This document shows, in pieces, positions 25,940 to 35,648 of a DNA stretch of 64,000 nt (its first letter is position 1; the number at the start of each line of letters is the position of its first letter). Location of the stretch: positions 1 to 64,000 of the forward strand of contig CAYTCI010000004.1 in the NCBI GenBank assembly GCA_964436305.1, in the 5' to 3' direction. Both the position numbers and the translations under genes were made by a program. Under the pieces are notes generated by a model. The model was given only the letters and a program-made list of their open reading frames with translations. It ran no database searches and was not told the DNA's origin. This DNA comes from JAKPUX01 sp964436305. GTDB lineage: Bacteria; Zhuqueibacterota; Zhuqueibacteria; Residuimicrobiales; Residuimicrobiaceae.

Positions 25940-27241
25940 TTGAAAGTCTATATCGAAACCTACGGCTGTCAGATGAACGAATATGACAGCGAGATCATTC
26001 GTGCCTTGCTCGATTCAGCCGAGTACGAGGCGACCGACGACCCCGCGGCGGCCGATGTGGTGCTGATCAACACCTGCGCCGTACGCGAGCATGCCGAACT
26101 GCGAGTGATCAACCGCATCCACGAGATCCGGCGGCTGCGCAGCAAGGGCTCGCAGCGGCTGGGCGTGGTCGGCTGCATGGCGCAGGGGCTCAGGGAGCGT
26201 TTGCTGGCGAATCCCCGGCTGCCGATCGACTTTATCGCCGGGCCGGACAACTACCGTCTCCTCCCCGAGCTGATTGCAGCGCCGGCGCAGAAAAAGAGCC
26301 GCTTCGCCCTCGAGCTCTCGGATTACGAGACCTATGCCGATATCTATCCCCGCCGGGCAGGCGGCGTCAACGCCTGGCTGGCGGTGATGCGCGGCTGCAA
26401 CAACTTTTGCTCCTTTTGTGTCGTCCCCTATCGCCGCGGCCGCGAGCGCAGCCGCTCCCCGCAAAACGTCGTCGCGGAGGTACGCCGCCTCGCCGCCGAG
26501 GGCTTCCGCCAGGTGACCCTGCTCGGGCAGAACGTCAACTCGTACCGCCACGGCGACAGCGATTTCGCCGCACTCCTGCAGGCGGTAAGCCGGGTGGAGG
26601 GTATCGAAAGGGTGCGCTTCACTTCCCCCCATCCCAAGGATTTCCCGATGCGACTGGTGGAGGTGATGGCGGCGGAGCCCCGGATCTGCAACCATATCCA
26701 TTTGCCGCTGCAGGCCGGCAGCGATCGCATTCTCAAACTGATGCGCCGTACCTACACCCGGCGCCATTTTCTCGAGCTGGTGGAACAGATCCGCACCCGC
26801 ATCCCCGGCATCGCCTTGACCACGGATATCATCGTCGGATTTCCGGGCGAGAGTGATGAGGAATTTGCGGAAACCGAGGCGCTGATGCGCGAGATCGAAT
26901 TCGATGCGGCCTTCATTTTCCAGTATTCAGAGCGGCCCGGGACCCTGGCGGCGCGGAAATACCCCGATACGCTCCCCGAAGAGGAGAAGAGCCGCCGTTC
27001 GGTCCTGCTCAACGCCGTGCAGAACGAGATCTCGCTGCGGAAGAACCTCAGCCGCATCGGCCAGACCGAGCAGGTCCTGGTGGAACAGAGCGGCACCAAA
27101 AAATCGGCTGCGGAGAGCCAGGGTCACAGCGATGGCAACCGGCTGGTGATCCTCCAGGAGGGTTCTTACATGGTGGGCGAAATGGTGGCCGTGCGGATTC
27201 ATGATGCCACAGCCCATGTCCTCAAGGGCCGGCGGCTCTGA
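25940..27241 (+). CDS. miaB: MiaB tRNA (i6A37) methylthiotransferase
   Basis: A 433-residue radical SAM enzyme that converts N6-isopentenyladenosine 37 of tRNA to its 2-methylthio form. The start is TTG, giving MKVYIETYGCQMNEYDSEI, the exact family opening; GGGAG lies about nine bases upstream. The auxiliary cluster cysteines are in YGCQMN, INTCAVRE and VGCMAQ. The radical SAM motif is CNNFCSFCVVPYRRGRERSR. The C-terminal TRAM domain holds EQVLVEQSG. The gene directly follows the MtaB-type paralogue, and both act at tRNA position 37. The TTG start suggests a low translation rate. Confidence 0.93.
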   Translation: MKVYIETYGCQMNEYDSEIIRALLDSAEYEATDDPAAADVVLINTCAVREHAELRVINRIHEIRRLRSKGSQRLGVVGCMAQGLRERLLANPRLPIDFIAGPDNYRLLPELIAAPAQKKSRFALELSDYETYADIYPRRAGGVNAWLAVMRGCNNFCSFCVVPYRRGRERSRSPQNVVAEVRRLAAEGFRQVTLLGQNVNSYRHGDSDFAALLQAVSRVEGIERVRFTSPHPKDFPMRLVEVMAAEPRICNHIHLPLQAGSDRILKLMRRTYTRRHFLELVEQIRTRIPGIALTTDIIVGFPGESDEEFAETEALMREIEFDAAFIFQYSERPGTLAARKYPDTLPEEEKSRRSVLLNAVQNEISLRKNLSRIGQTEQVLVEQSGTKKSAAESQGHSDGNRLVILQEGSYMVGEMVAVRIHDATAHVLKGRRL

Positions 27242-27298
27242 CAGACTCATCCTTCCGCAAAGAGCAAAAGTGGCGGTACATTTAGCAGGGGGTGCTCC

Positions 27299-27313
27299 GG
27301 GCGGGAGTCGCCC
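27299..27313. other. Short GC-rich hairpin in the miaB-dipeptidase gap
   Basis: GGGCG / CGCCC around a five-base loop, inside a larger imperfect pairing of GGCGGTAC (near 27273) with GTACCACC (near 27314). No T-run follows, so it is not a standard terminator. It may be a REP-like element; only this one copy was noticed in the window. Confidence 0.25.
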
Positions 27314-27355
27314 GTACCACCAGGAAGCGCATACGAGTTGAAAGAAGGAACCCCA

Positions 27356-28591
27356 TTGAAGCGGAAACCACTGATCCTTTTTCTCGGCCTGGGGCTGGCC
27401 GGTTTCAGCCTCCCTGGCCGCTGCGCCATACCCGATGAGGCGGCCCTGCAGCTGCATCGGGAACTGCTGACCATCGACACCCACTGCGACACCCCGCTGC
27501 ATATGCTTGACAGCACCTGGGACATCGGTGCCCTGCACGCTGCGGGCTCCCGTGACCGCGGCAAGATCGACCTCCCCCGCATGGAAAAGGGCAATCTCGA
27601 CGCCCTCTTCTTCGCCGCATTTGTCTCGCAGCGCTCCCTGACCCCCGAAAATTATCGCCAGGCGCGCGCCGCCGCGGAAAACCTCATCGCCCTGACCGAG
27701 GCAATGGTGCGCAAGTACCCGGATCGCATCCGTCTCGCCACCAGTCCTGCCGAGATCCAGCGTAATACGGCCTCGGGGCTGCTCAGCGCCTGCATCGGTA
27801 TCGAAAACGGCTTCGCCCTCGGCCATGATCTCGCCAGCCTGCCGGCCTATCAGGCGCGCGGAGTGCGTTACGTCACCCTCTGCCATACCAAAGACAACGA
27901 TCTCTGCGACTCATCGACCGATCCCTCGCCGGACCATTGGCACGGCCTCAGCCCCTTCGGCCGTGAGGTCATCGCCGAAATGAACCGTCTCGGCATCCTC
28001 GTAGACCTCTCGCACGCTTCGGATGAGGCATTTTATCAGGCCCTTGCCTGCTCCAAAACCCCGATCTTCGCCAGTCACTCCTGTGTCCGCGCTCTTTGCG
28101 ACCATCCCCGCAATCTCAGCGACGCCATGCTCAAAGCCCTGGCGGCAAAGAGCGGCGTCATGCAGATGTGCATCCTCAGTGAATACGTCAAGGCCATTCC
28201 CGCCAACGCCCGGCGTGAGGCAGCGCAGGACTCCCTCGACCGGGTCTATGGTGCCTGGGATGCCATCACCACCCCTGCCCTCCGTCAGGCCAAACGCGAA
28301 GCCTGGAACCTGGTCGATGAACGCTATCCGCGCACCCTGGCCACCGTCGCGGATGTCTGCGATCATATTGATCATGTGGTCAAGCTGGTGGGCATCGACC
28401 ATATCGGTATCGGCACCGATTTCGACGGCGGCGGTGGCGTCCGCGACTGCAACGACGTCTCACAGCTTAGCGCCATCACGGTCGAGCTGGTGCGCCGCGG
28501 CTATAACCGCGAGGAGCTGGCGAAACTATGGGGCGGCAATTTTACGCGCATCTTCCAGCAGGCACTCGACGCAGCGGAATCCGCTCGATGA
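27356..28591 (+). CDS. Secreted membrane dipeptidase (peptidase family M19)
   Basis: A 411-residue zinc dipeptidase of the renal-dipeptidase family. The TTG start at 27356 is preferred because AAGGA lies seven bases upstream; another TTG six codons earlier has a weaker site. A signal peptide (KPLILFLGLGLAGFSLPG) suggests export. Metal ligands of the family are visible: TIDTHCD (first His and Asp), the Glu in CIGIENG, a His in LSHASDEAF, and FASHSCVRAL. GIGTDFDGGG closes the active site. It would release dipeptides, possibly from peptidoglycan turnover. The last four bases overlap the FrhB-like gene (ATGA), so the two are translationally coupled. Confidence 0.9.
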   Translation: MKRKPLILFLGLGLAGFSLPGRCAIPDEAALQLHRELLTIDTHCDTPLHMLDSTWDIGALHAAGSRDRGKIDLPRMEKGNLDALFFAAFVSQRSLTPENYRQARAAAENLIALTEAMVRKYPDRIRLATSPAEIQRNTASGLLSACIGIENGFALGHDLASLPAYQARGVRYVTLCHTKDNDLCDSSTDPSPDHWHGLSPFGREVIAEMNRLGILVDLSHASDEAFYQALACSKTPIFASHSCVRALCDHPRNLSDAMLKALAAKSGVMQMCILSEYVKAIPANARREAAQDSLDRVYGAWDAITTPALRQAKREAWNLVDERYPRTLATVADVCDHIDHVVKLVGIDHIGIGTDFDGGGGVRDCNDVSQLSAITVELVRRGYNREELAKLWGGNFTRIFQQALDAAESAR

Positions 28592-29910
28592 AAAAAATCG
28601 ACTACAGCCAACTGGCCATCGCCTTTACTGAAAAGGAACTGTGCACCCGCTGCGGCACCTGCGTCAGCGCCTGCCCGACCGGAGCGATCAGCCTCGATGA
28701 CGATGCCTATCCGCGGCTCCATCCCGATCTCTGCACCGAGTGCGGCCTGTGTGCGCGGGTCTGCCCGGGCGGCCGGGTTAATTTTCTCGACCTGACCGAG
28801 ATCACCTTTGGTCACCGCCGGGAGCCTGAGCGCTTCGACGGCCATCTCCTCTCCACCTATGTCGGCTATGCCGCCGATCCGGCCCTCCGCCGCCATGGCG
28901 CCGGCGGCGGCGTCATCACTGCCCTGATGTGGGATCTGCTGAAACGCGGCGAGGTGGAAGGCTGCATCGTCACCCGTATCCGGCCCGATCGCCCCTGGCG
29001 CGGCGAGGTTTTCATTGCGCGCACCTACGCCGAACTGCGCAGCAGCCAGCAATCCAAGTATATCATCATCCCCACCAACGCCATCCTGCAGCAGGTTCGG
29101 GATCTGCCGGGGCGCTACGCCTTTGCCGGGCTACCCTGCCAGATCCATGGTCTGCGGCTGCTCGGCGCCGAGGAACCGGCACTGCGTGACAAGATCCCGG
29201 TGATGATCGGCCTCTTTTGCGCCTCCTCGCTGGAGCCCTTCGTCGCCCGCGAGATGCTCGAGTGCCGCGGCATCGATCCCCAGCAGGTCAAGCACTTTGA
29301 GTTTCGCGGCGGGGCCTGGCCCGGCCAGATCCGCGCGACCCTCAGGGATGGCCGCATCAAGAGGCTGCATTATTCCAATTTCAAGGACGGGGCGATCAAT
29401 TACCTCACCCAGCTTTACAGCCCCCGCCGTTGTCAAACCTGCATCGACGGCGTCTCCGAGTTTGCCGACATCGCCGTCAGCGACGCCTGGACGCGCGACG
29501 GGTCCGGCCAGTATCTCTTCGAGTCGCACTCCCGGCTGCTGGCGCGTACCCCGCGTGGCGAAGCGGTGATGAAGGCTGCCATCGCCTCCGGCGCACTGGT
29601 CGCCAGCGACGTCACTGCCAATCGCTCCTATCAGACCCACAAGCTGCACACCCAGCGCAAAGGAATGAACTCGCCCCTGCGTACCGCCCGGCTGCGGCGC
29701 GAGGGCCGCGTGGCCCCGCTCTACGACCGGCCGGCCCCGGCCGCCTCGCGCGCCGAGCGCCTCAGCGAGCGCCTCGAATCGGCGATCATGGCCATGGGGC
29801 GAATCCGCGCGATCCGCCTGCCCCTGTTCAAGTTCCTGACCTCGCGCTACGGCATCGTCTTTGTCAAACTGAGACAATGGAGAAAAAGCCGCAAATACCG
29901 GCGCAAATGA
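28588..29910 (+). CDS. FrhB-like Fe-S protein (F420 hydrogenase/dehydrogenase beta family)
   Basis: A 440-residue cytoplasmic protein. Two ferredoxin-type 4Fe-4S motifs open it: CTRCGTCVSACPTG (about residues 18-31) and CTECGLCARVCPGG (about 46-59). The FrhB N-terminal domain follows (RRHGAGGGVITALMWDLL) and then the C-terminal domain (FAGLPCQIHGLRLL, IGLFCASSLEPF, RCQTCIDGVSEFADIAVSDAW). Family members bind flavin and move electrons between F420, ferredoxin or other partners, and several lie in polysaccharide or cell-envelope clusters. The ATG overlaps the dipeptidase stop and the next gene follows at once, so it sits inside the TamA/TamB run. Its partner and substrate are not clear; the C-terminal tail is basic (RQWRKSRKYRRK). 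Confidence 0.8.
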   Translation: MKKIDYSQLAIAFTEKELCTRCGTCVSACPTGAISLDDDAYPRLHPDLCTECGLCARVCPGGRVNFLDLTEITFGHRREPERFDGHLLSTYVGYAADPALRRHGAGGGVITALMWDLLKRGEVEGCIVTRIRPDRPWRGEVFIARTYAELRSSQQSKYIIIPTNAILQQVRDLPGRYAFAGLPCQIHGLRLLGAEEPALRDKIPVMIGLFCASSLEPFVAREMLECRGIDPQQVKHFEFRGGAWPGQIRATLRDGRIKRLHYSNFKDGAINYLTQLYSPRRCQTCIDGVSEFADIAVSDAWTRDGSGQYLFESHSRLLARTPRGEAVMKAAIASGALVASDVTANRSYQTHKLHTQRKGMNSPLRTARLRREGRVAPLYDRPAPAASRAERLSERLESAIMAMGRIRAIRLPLFKFLTSRYGIVFVKLRQWRKSRKYRRK

Positions 29911-29936
29911 CTACCCGCATCCAGGGCTATCCTGTT

Positions 29937-31793
29937 ATGAAGCACGCTGCGAGCCTGAAAGGCACCTGCCGACTCCTGTTCCTCGCGACCTGCGCGCTGC
30001 TCGCCCTCTCCGCTGTACCGCTCGCGGGCCAGAGCACCACAGGCGAGGGCCTGCCGCTCACCCGACTCCGTTTTGCCGGCAACCAGCATTTCTCGGAGGG
30101 CGAACTGCGCGAGCAGCTCTTCCTCATTGCGCACACCGGGCTGGCACGGCTCGCCTTCTGGCGCAAACTTCCGGTCTACCACGAATCGATGATGCAGCGC
30201 GATCTGCGCGGCCTGCTGCGCTTCTATCAGCGCGAGGGATTCATCCAGGTGCACATCCTCCCCCGGGTCGAGGTAGTCGACGCCAATGCGGTGCACCTCA
30301 CCTACCGCATCGCGGAGGGCACACGGGTTGCCGTCGAGGAGGTGCAGGTGCAACTGAGTGACTCGAGCGCGGCCGTCCTCGACATCTGGAAAAAAGCCAA
30401 AATCCGCTTGATCCCCCGCGGCAAGTCGGGCTACCGCGATGAGGCGGTGCAGGCGGACCTGAAGAACCTCACCGCTGTGTACGCCAATCAGGGCTACGCC
30501 TATGCCGAGGCGCGGGTCTCGCCCCGCCTCGGCGAGCAGGAGCGCTCGGTACGGCTCTTTTATACCCTCGATCCCGGCCCGCCCTGCCGCTTCGGCCCGA
30601 TCTCAATCCAGGGCGACACCATCGTCTCGCCACACACCGTGATGCGGCAGCTCGCCCTCCGCCCCGGCAAACCCTACAGCCAGAAGAACCTGGAAAAGAG
30701 CCAGCGGCAGATCTACCAGCTCGGCATCTTTCAGTATGTCACGGTCAAGGCGGCGCTCGACTCGCAGCAAACGCCCCTTTTGCCCGTCAATATCCAGGTC
30801 AAGGCGGCCAAACCGTGGACGATCAAGGCCGGCATCGGGTATGGCTTTGAAGACCAGCTGCGCCTGGTCACCGATATCCGCAAGCTCAACTTCCTTCACG
30901 GCGCCCGGCGGCTCAACATCAATCTCAAGCACAGCCACCTCGAGCCCTACGCTCTCGATCTCATCCTCACCCAGTCGGGCTTCCCGGCGCCCCAGACCAG
31001 CCTGGTGCTCAATCCCTTCTTCCTGCGCCAGGCCGAACCCGGCTTTACCGTCGACCGTACCGGCATCAATATCGCCCACCAGCAACGTTTCGCCACCTAT
31101 ACCGACGGTTCGCTGCGTTATACCCTGGAGCAGGATTATCTCAAGGTGAGCAGTCTGACGCGTAACCAGGCGCTGGACAGCAGCCGGATGGCGCTCTATC
31201 ACAAATCCTATATTGCCCTTTCGCTGGCGCGGGACAACTCCCTGCCGCTCTTTTATCCCGAGCATGGCCTCTACACAGCAGCGACCATCACCTGGGCCGG
31301 TGTAGGTTTTCGCAGCGATCTCCATTTTCTCAAGATCCTCGGCGAGGTGCGTCATTATACACGGGTCGGGCGGACCGCGGTGCTGGCGACGCGGATGAAG
31401 GCCGGCTCACTGCGTGCACTCGGCACCGACCGCTTCACCCCCATCGAGGAACGCTTTTATGCCGGCGGCTCCAATTCCGTGCGTGGTTGGGGCTACAGCG
31501 AACTCGGTCCCAAGAACAGCGCCGGTCACCCGGTCGGCGGCAACAGTCTGCTCGAGCTGGGCGCCGAACTCCGCCGTGATATCAGCAGCCTCTTGTCGAG
31601 CGTCCTTTTCCTCGACAGCGGCAATGTCTGGTCGCGGCTGCACGGCCATCGCCTTGATCAACTGCGCACTGCTGCCGGCTTCGGCCTGCGTTATCGCACC
31701 CCAATCGGGCCGATCCGTCTTGATTTCGGCTGGCCAGTCGGCCGGGGCCGCAACCGGGTCCAGATGCATCTCAGCGTCGGACAGGCCTTTTAG
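29937..31793 (+). CDS. tamA: TamA-like outer-membrane protein of the Omp85 family
   Basis: A 618-residue secreted Omp85 protein. The ATG giving MKHAASLKGTCRLLFLATC is favoured since it starts a clean signal peptide (cleavage after PLAGQ); an ATG at 29907 overlapping the previous stop (ATGA) is the alternative. About three POTRA-like segments follow (TRLRFAGNQHFSEGEL, VEEVQVQLSDSSA, FGPISIQGDTIVS), then a 16-strand-type beta barrel from about residue 290, with the conserved RFYAGGSNSVRGWGYSELGP loop (the RGF-like motif, here RGW) and a final aromatic residue, GQAF. Paired with the TamB-like gene nine bases downstream, it should help insert outer-membrane proteins or move lipids. Confidence 0.85.
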   Translation: MKHAASLKGTCRLLFLATCALLALSAVPLAGQSTTGEGLPLTRLRFAGNQHFSEGELREQLFLIAHTGLARLAFWRKLPVYHESMMQRDLRGLLRFYQREGFIQVHILPRVEVVDANAVHLTYRIAEGTRVAVEEVQVQLSDSSAAVLDIWKKAKIRLIPRGKSGYRDEAVQADLKNLTAVYANQGYAYAEARVSPRLGEQERSVRLFYTLDPGPPCRFGPISIQGDTIVSPHTVMRQLALRPGKPYSQKNLEKSQRQIYQLGIFQYVTVKAALDSQQTPLLPVNIQVKAAKPWTIKAGIGYGFEDQLRLVTDIRKLNFLHGARRLNINLKHSHLEPYALDLILTQSGFPAPQTSLVLNPFFLRQAEPGFTVDRTGINIAHQQRFATYTDGSLRYTLEQDYLKVSSLTRNQALDSSRMALYHKSYIALSLARDNSLPLFYPEHGLYTAATITWAGVGFRSDLHFLKILGEVRHYTRVGRTAVLATRMKAGSLRALGTDRFTPIEERFYAGGSNSVRGWGYSELGPKNSAGHPVGGNSLLELGAELRRDISSLLSSVLFLDSGNVWSRLHGHRLDQLRTAAGFGLRYRTPIGPIRLDFGWPVGRGRNRVQMHLSVGQAF

Positions 31794-31802
31794 GAGGATC
31801 GC

Positions 31803-34800
31803 GTGCGTCTCTTCTTTAAAATCGTCGCCGGACTCCTCCTGCTGCTCTTCGTGGCCGCCGCCGGCATCCTGACCATCCTCTATCGGCGCGGCGATCTCCA
31901 TCGCCAGGTCCAGTCGGCGCTGAGCCAGATTTTAGCCGAAACTCTCAATGCCCGGATCGAGATCGGCCGCTGCGACGGCTCCCTCCTGCATACCCTGGAG
32001 ATCGAATCGGTCCGCCTCTTCCAGGAGGCCGACACTCTGGCGCAGATCGATACCCTGCGTTGTCACTGGCAGCCCATCAGTTTGATCTGGGGCGAAATCA
32101 CCCTCGACCGGATCGAGGTCAGCGGTCTGCGCCTCTCCCTGCACCAGTTCGCCGACCGGAGCTGGAATTACCAGCGTTATTTCAAGACGTCGTCCGACAG
32201 CAGCCGTTCGCCCTGGATCCTCCGGCTCCGGAGCCTGCAGCTGCGCGCTGCCGAGGTCTCGCTGTGCTCCGCCGCTGGCGGCTTTCCGCCGCTACAGATC
32301 GACATTCCCTCTCTTGCCGGCGCGGGGCGGCTCAGCAGCCGGGGCTGGCAGGTCGAACTGGCGGACGCCCGTCTCGCGTTCACTCCCCCTGGTCTCACCA
32401 TTCCGGCCCTCGAAGCACGGGCCCGGGGCGGTGAGCGTTTTCTCGAGCTGGAGAGTCTCCGGCTGGCCACGCCGGACTCGCGGCTGCGCGGCCGGCTCAG
32501 GGCGCACCTCGGCCATGCTCCCCTTTTCGCCGCGGACCTGCGCCTTGATTCCCTCGCCGCAACCGACCTCAGCCCCCTCACCGGCTGGAGGCCACCCTTT
32601 GCCCGGGCCCGGATCGAATTGACAGCCTCCGGCCGGCCCGACTCGATCAGCCTCGACCTGCGCGCCGGCGCACAACAAGGCCAGCTGCACCTGCAAGGCT
32701 GGGTCAAACCCGCCGGGATGGCGGCGGGCCGCCTCGAACTGACCGCGCTGGAGACCGATTCGCTGCTGGATCTGCCCGGCCGCCTGGACGCAGATCTCAC
32801 CTTCTCCGGCGCCGGTTTTTCCACCGCCCATGGCCGCTGGCAAGCCAGCGGCGCGCTCTCCCACAGTCTGCTCAGCCGCCATGGCCTCGGCATGGTTCCC
32901 CTGTCGGCCACGCTGGCGGAGAGCCTGGTAACCCTCCAGCTGGAGAGCGCCGGTGCTGCCGGTAGCCTGCAGGCCGCCGCCGCCCTCGATCTTGGCGCCC
33001 GGCCGCACTACGATCTCACCCTGGCAGCCGAGGGGCTCGATCTGGCCCCCCTTACCGCTGCGCCCGCCCTGGCCAGCCGCCTCCGTCTCCATCTCCACCT
33101 CGCCGGTCAGGGCTTCGATCCCGCAGCCGCACCGGCGCAGCTGCAGCTCGCCGCCGGCTCCTCCACCCTGGCCGGCTTCGCGCTCGACACGCTTTATGCG
33201 GCCGGAGGGGCCACGCTCGGCGGTGTACGCCTGGATACCCTCCGGATCGCCGCTCCGGGTTTGCATGGCCAGGGCAGCGGCCGCTGGGACTGGAACGGCC
33301 CGCTCGATCTGACCTGTGCGCTGCAACTCAAAAACCATCGCAGCCTGGCCCCGCTGCTGGGTGCTGACTCCCTCCGCCTCAATGGCCTGCTGCAGGGGCG
33401 GCTCGCCGGGCCGCCCGATTCCCTCACCTTTGAAGCCACCGCCCGCCTGCAGGACAGCCGCTTCAATACCCTGCGCTTTAGTGAGATCCACGCCGCTCTC
33501 GCAGGCACACGCGCCTCCCGCTTGAAAGCATCGCTCGGACTGACCGCCGGCGCCATCGCCGCGGGTAGCGCCCTGCACGCTGATTCGCTTGCGCTCCACG
33601 CCGACTATGACGGGCGGCAGCTTGCCGCCCAGAGCCGCCTGGTCTTCAATGACAGCCTGCGCGCTGCCGTGGCGCTCAGAGCCGACGATCAGGATTCGCT
33701 CTGGCAGGTCAGCCTGCAGCGGCTGGAGCTGCAGCAGCGCGACCAGCTCTGGCATCTGGAGGGGCCGCTCCCGCGGCTGACCCTGCAGCCGGCCGGGTTC
33801 AGGCTCGCTGATTTCGCCCTGGTGCAGGGGCGCCAGCGCCTCGAGATGAACGGCAGCCTGGGTCTGGCCGACAGCCTCGCCTTTCGCGTCGACCTGGAGA
33901 ACCTCGATCTCGCCGCCCTGGCGCCGTGGTTCCCGCCTATCCCCGGCATGACCGGCGCCATGACCTGGCGCGCCGACCTCACCGGCCTCGCCGCCAGGCC
34001 CTGCATCGTCTCCTCACTGCAGGTCGACGATATCCAGCTGGCCGGCCTGCCCGCCACCAGCCTGCAGGTCAGCGGCCGGCTGGAGGAGGCCCGGCTGACC
34101 TGGGAAGGCTCGCTGAACCAGGGTCCTGAAAACAGCGCCCACTTTGGCGGCACGCTGCCCCTGCGCCTTCGCTGGCCCCTGCCGCACCCCCTGATCGAGG
34201 ACGACGATCCGGTCGACCTCTCGCTGCGGACCCGCGACCTCAAGGCCGGCATTCTCGCCGCCTTCATCCCCGGTCTCGACATCAGCGGCACCCTCAGCGG
34301 TGACCTGACCATCGGCAAGAACTGGGGCGATCCCCAGCCGGGCGGCTACCTCGAGTGGCGCAACGGCACCTTCCTCGCCCCGTTCCTCGGCAAACCCTAC
34401 AAACCCGTCACCGCCCGCCTCGAACTGGCGCCGCCACTCCTGTTGCTCCAGAACCTGCGCGCCACCGGCGGCGAGGGTCAACTCAACGGTGAGGGCTCCT
34501 GGCGTTTCACCCTCGACCGCGGCCATCTCTCCTTCCAGGAGATGCAGCTGCGCCTCAAGGCGGATCATTTTACCGCCGCGGAGAGCCCTGAACTCACCCT
34601 CGTCCTCGACGGCACCCTGACGCTGACCGACCAGCTGACACGCCCCAAGCTCAACGGCGCTCTGCGCGTCGAACGCGCCCGTATCGATCTGGCCGCTTTC
34701 ACCGAGACCCCCTCCACCCTCTTCCAGGCCGACCTGCCGCTGCTGCTGGTGGCGCGCGGCGATACCAGCCGGCAGAGCTATGACCGCAAGGCCCTCCTGC

Positions 34801-35591
34801 CCGCCTGGCTGCCGGTGGTCGAGCGCAGCCGCGGCTCCATCAAGCTCGAGATCCCCCGCAACACCTGGCTGCGCACCCCGGAAATGAACTTCGAGATCTC
34901 TGGCGATCTCGATCTCGCCAAGGAAGGCGAGGATTTCGGCCTCTTCGGCGCCATCCAGATCGTCCGCGGCAATTATGACCTCTTCAGCCGCCGTTTCGAC
35001 ATCGAGGAGGGCACCCTCACCTTCGCCGGCGGTGACAACCTGCCGGAGATGTCTCTCAAGGCGGAGCATGTTTTCCGCAGCCAGGACAAGATCAAACATA
35101 CTCTTGGCTTCACCGCCACCGGCGAGCTGCGCAAGCCCACCTTCGCCTTTACTCTCGACGAGGCGACCATCACCGAGTCCGATGCCGTTTCGTACCTCGC
35201 CTTCGGCCGCAGCTTCGGTGATCTGACCCACGGCGAAAAGAATGATCTGGTGCAGAATCAGCTGCAGATGAGCGGCGATGCCTTCAAACAGCTGCTGGCC
35301 GGGCAGATCGCCGGAGAGGTGACCCGTTCGCTCCAGCAAAAGCTGGATCTTGACGTCATTGAGTTCCGCGGCGACCAGAACTGGCGGCAATCGACGGTGG
35401 TGGTGGGCAAATACCTCACCAACGACCTCTATCTGAGCTACGAGCGCCCGATCAACCTGGGGCGGACCAATGAAGTGGCGCCCGAACAGGTGACCCTGGA
35501 ATACGAGATCCTGCGCTCGCTCTTTCTGCAGGCCATCCGCGGTGATGAAAAAAATACCGGATTTGATCTGATCTACAAGTGGGAGAAATAG
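31803..35591 (+). CDS. tamB: TamB-like inner-membrane/periplasmic protein (DUF490)
   Basis: A 1262-residue protein with a GTG start; AGGAGG lies five bases upstream. One membrane helix covers residues 5-28. The body is a long run of beta-strand repeats typical of the AsmA-like/TamB bridge proteins that span the periplasm as a hydrophobic groove. The last 350 residues match the DUF490 region: LTDQLTRPKLNGALRVERA, GNYDLFSRRFDIEEGTLTF, SYLAFGRSF and a closing YEILRSLFLQAIRG. TamB works with TamA, the gene before it. Gene order, spacing and C-terminal signature all support the pair. Size is close to the E. coli protein (about 1250). Confidence 0.9.
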   Translation: MRLFFKIVAGLLLLLFVAAAGILTILYRRGDLHRQVQSALSQILAETLNARIEIGRCDGSLLHTLEIESVRLFQEADTLAQIDTLRCHWQPISLIWGEITLDRIEVSGLRLSLHQFADRSWNYQRYFKTSSDSSRSPWILRLRSLQLRAAEVSLCSAAGGFPPLQIDIPSLAGAGRLSSRGWQVELADARLAFTPPGLTIPALEARARGGERFLELESLRLATPDSRLRGRLRAHLGHAPLFAADLRLDSLAATDLSPLTGWRPPFARARIELTASGRPDSISLDLRAGAQQGQLHLQGWVKPAGMAAGRLELTALETDSLLDLPGRLDADLTFSGAGFSTAHGRWQASGALSHSLLSRHGLGMVPLSATLAESLVTLQLESAGAAGSLQAAAALDLGARPHYDLTLAAEGLDLAPLTAAPALASRLRLHLHLAGQGFDPAAAPAQLQLAAGSSTLAGFALDTLYAAGGATLGGVRLDTLRIAAPGLHGQGSGRWDWNGPLDLTCALQLKNHRSLAPLLGADSLRLNGLLQGRLAGPPDSLTFEATARLQDSRFNTLRFSEIHAALAGTRASRLKASLGLTAGAIAAGSALHADSLALHADYDGRQLAAQSRLVFNDSLRAAVALRADDQDSLWQVSLQRLELQQRDQLWHLEGPLPRLTLQPAGFRLADFALVQGRQRLEMNGSLGLADSLAFRVDLENLDLAALAPWFPPIPGMTGAMTWRADLTGLAARPCIVSSLQVDDIQLAGLPATSLQVSGRLEEARLTWEGSLNQGPENSAHFGGTLPLRLRWPLPHPLIEDDDPVDLSLRTRDLKAGILAAFIPGLDISGTLSGDLTIGKNWGDPQPGGYLEWRNGTFLAPFLGKPYKPVTARLELAPPLLLLQNLRATGGEGQLNGEGSWRFTLDRGHLSFQEMQLRLKADHFTAAESPELTLVLDGTLTLTDQLTRPKLNGALRVERARIDLAAFTETPSTLFQADLPLLLVARGDTSRQSYDRKALLPAWLPVVERSRGSIKLEIPRNTWLRTPEMNFEISGDLDLAKEGEDFGLFGAIQIVRGNYDLFSRRFDIEEGTLTFAGGDNLPEMSLKAEHVFRSQDKIKHTLGFTATGELRKPTFAFTLDEATITESDAVSYLAFGRSFGDLTHGEKNDLVQNQLQMSGDAFKQLLAGQIAGEVTRSLQQKLDLDVIEFRGDQNWRQSTVVVGKYLTNDLYLSYERPINLGRTNEVAPEQVTLEYEILRSLFLQAIRGDEKNTGFDLIYKWEK

Positions 35592-35592
35592 C

Positions 35593-35630
35593 AGCCCGCT
35601 CCGCAAGCGCACGGCCTGCGGCGGCGGGCT
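35593..35630. terminator. Possible weak terminator hairpin between convergent genes
   Basis: AGCCCGC / GCGGGCT pairing (35593-35599 with 35624-35630) sits just after the tamB stop and before the end of the convergent membrane-protein gene. No T-run follows in either direction, so efficiency is doubtful. Confidence 0.35.
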
Positions 35631-35648
35631 CATTAGAATCGAGGCGAG

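Noticed and set aside
34014..35633. A 539-codon minus-strand frame across tamB
   Set aside because: Antisense shadow; the plus-strand frame carries the DUF490 signature.
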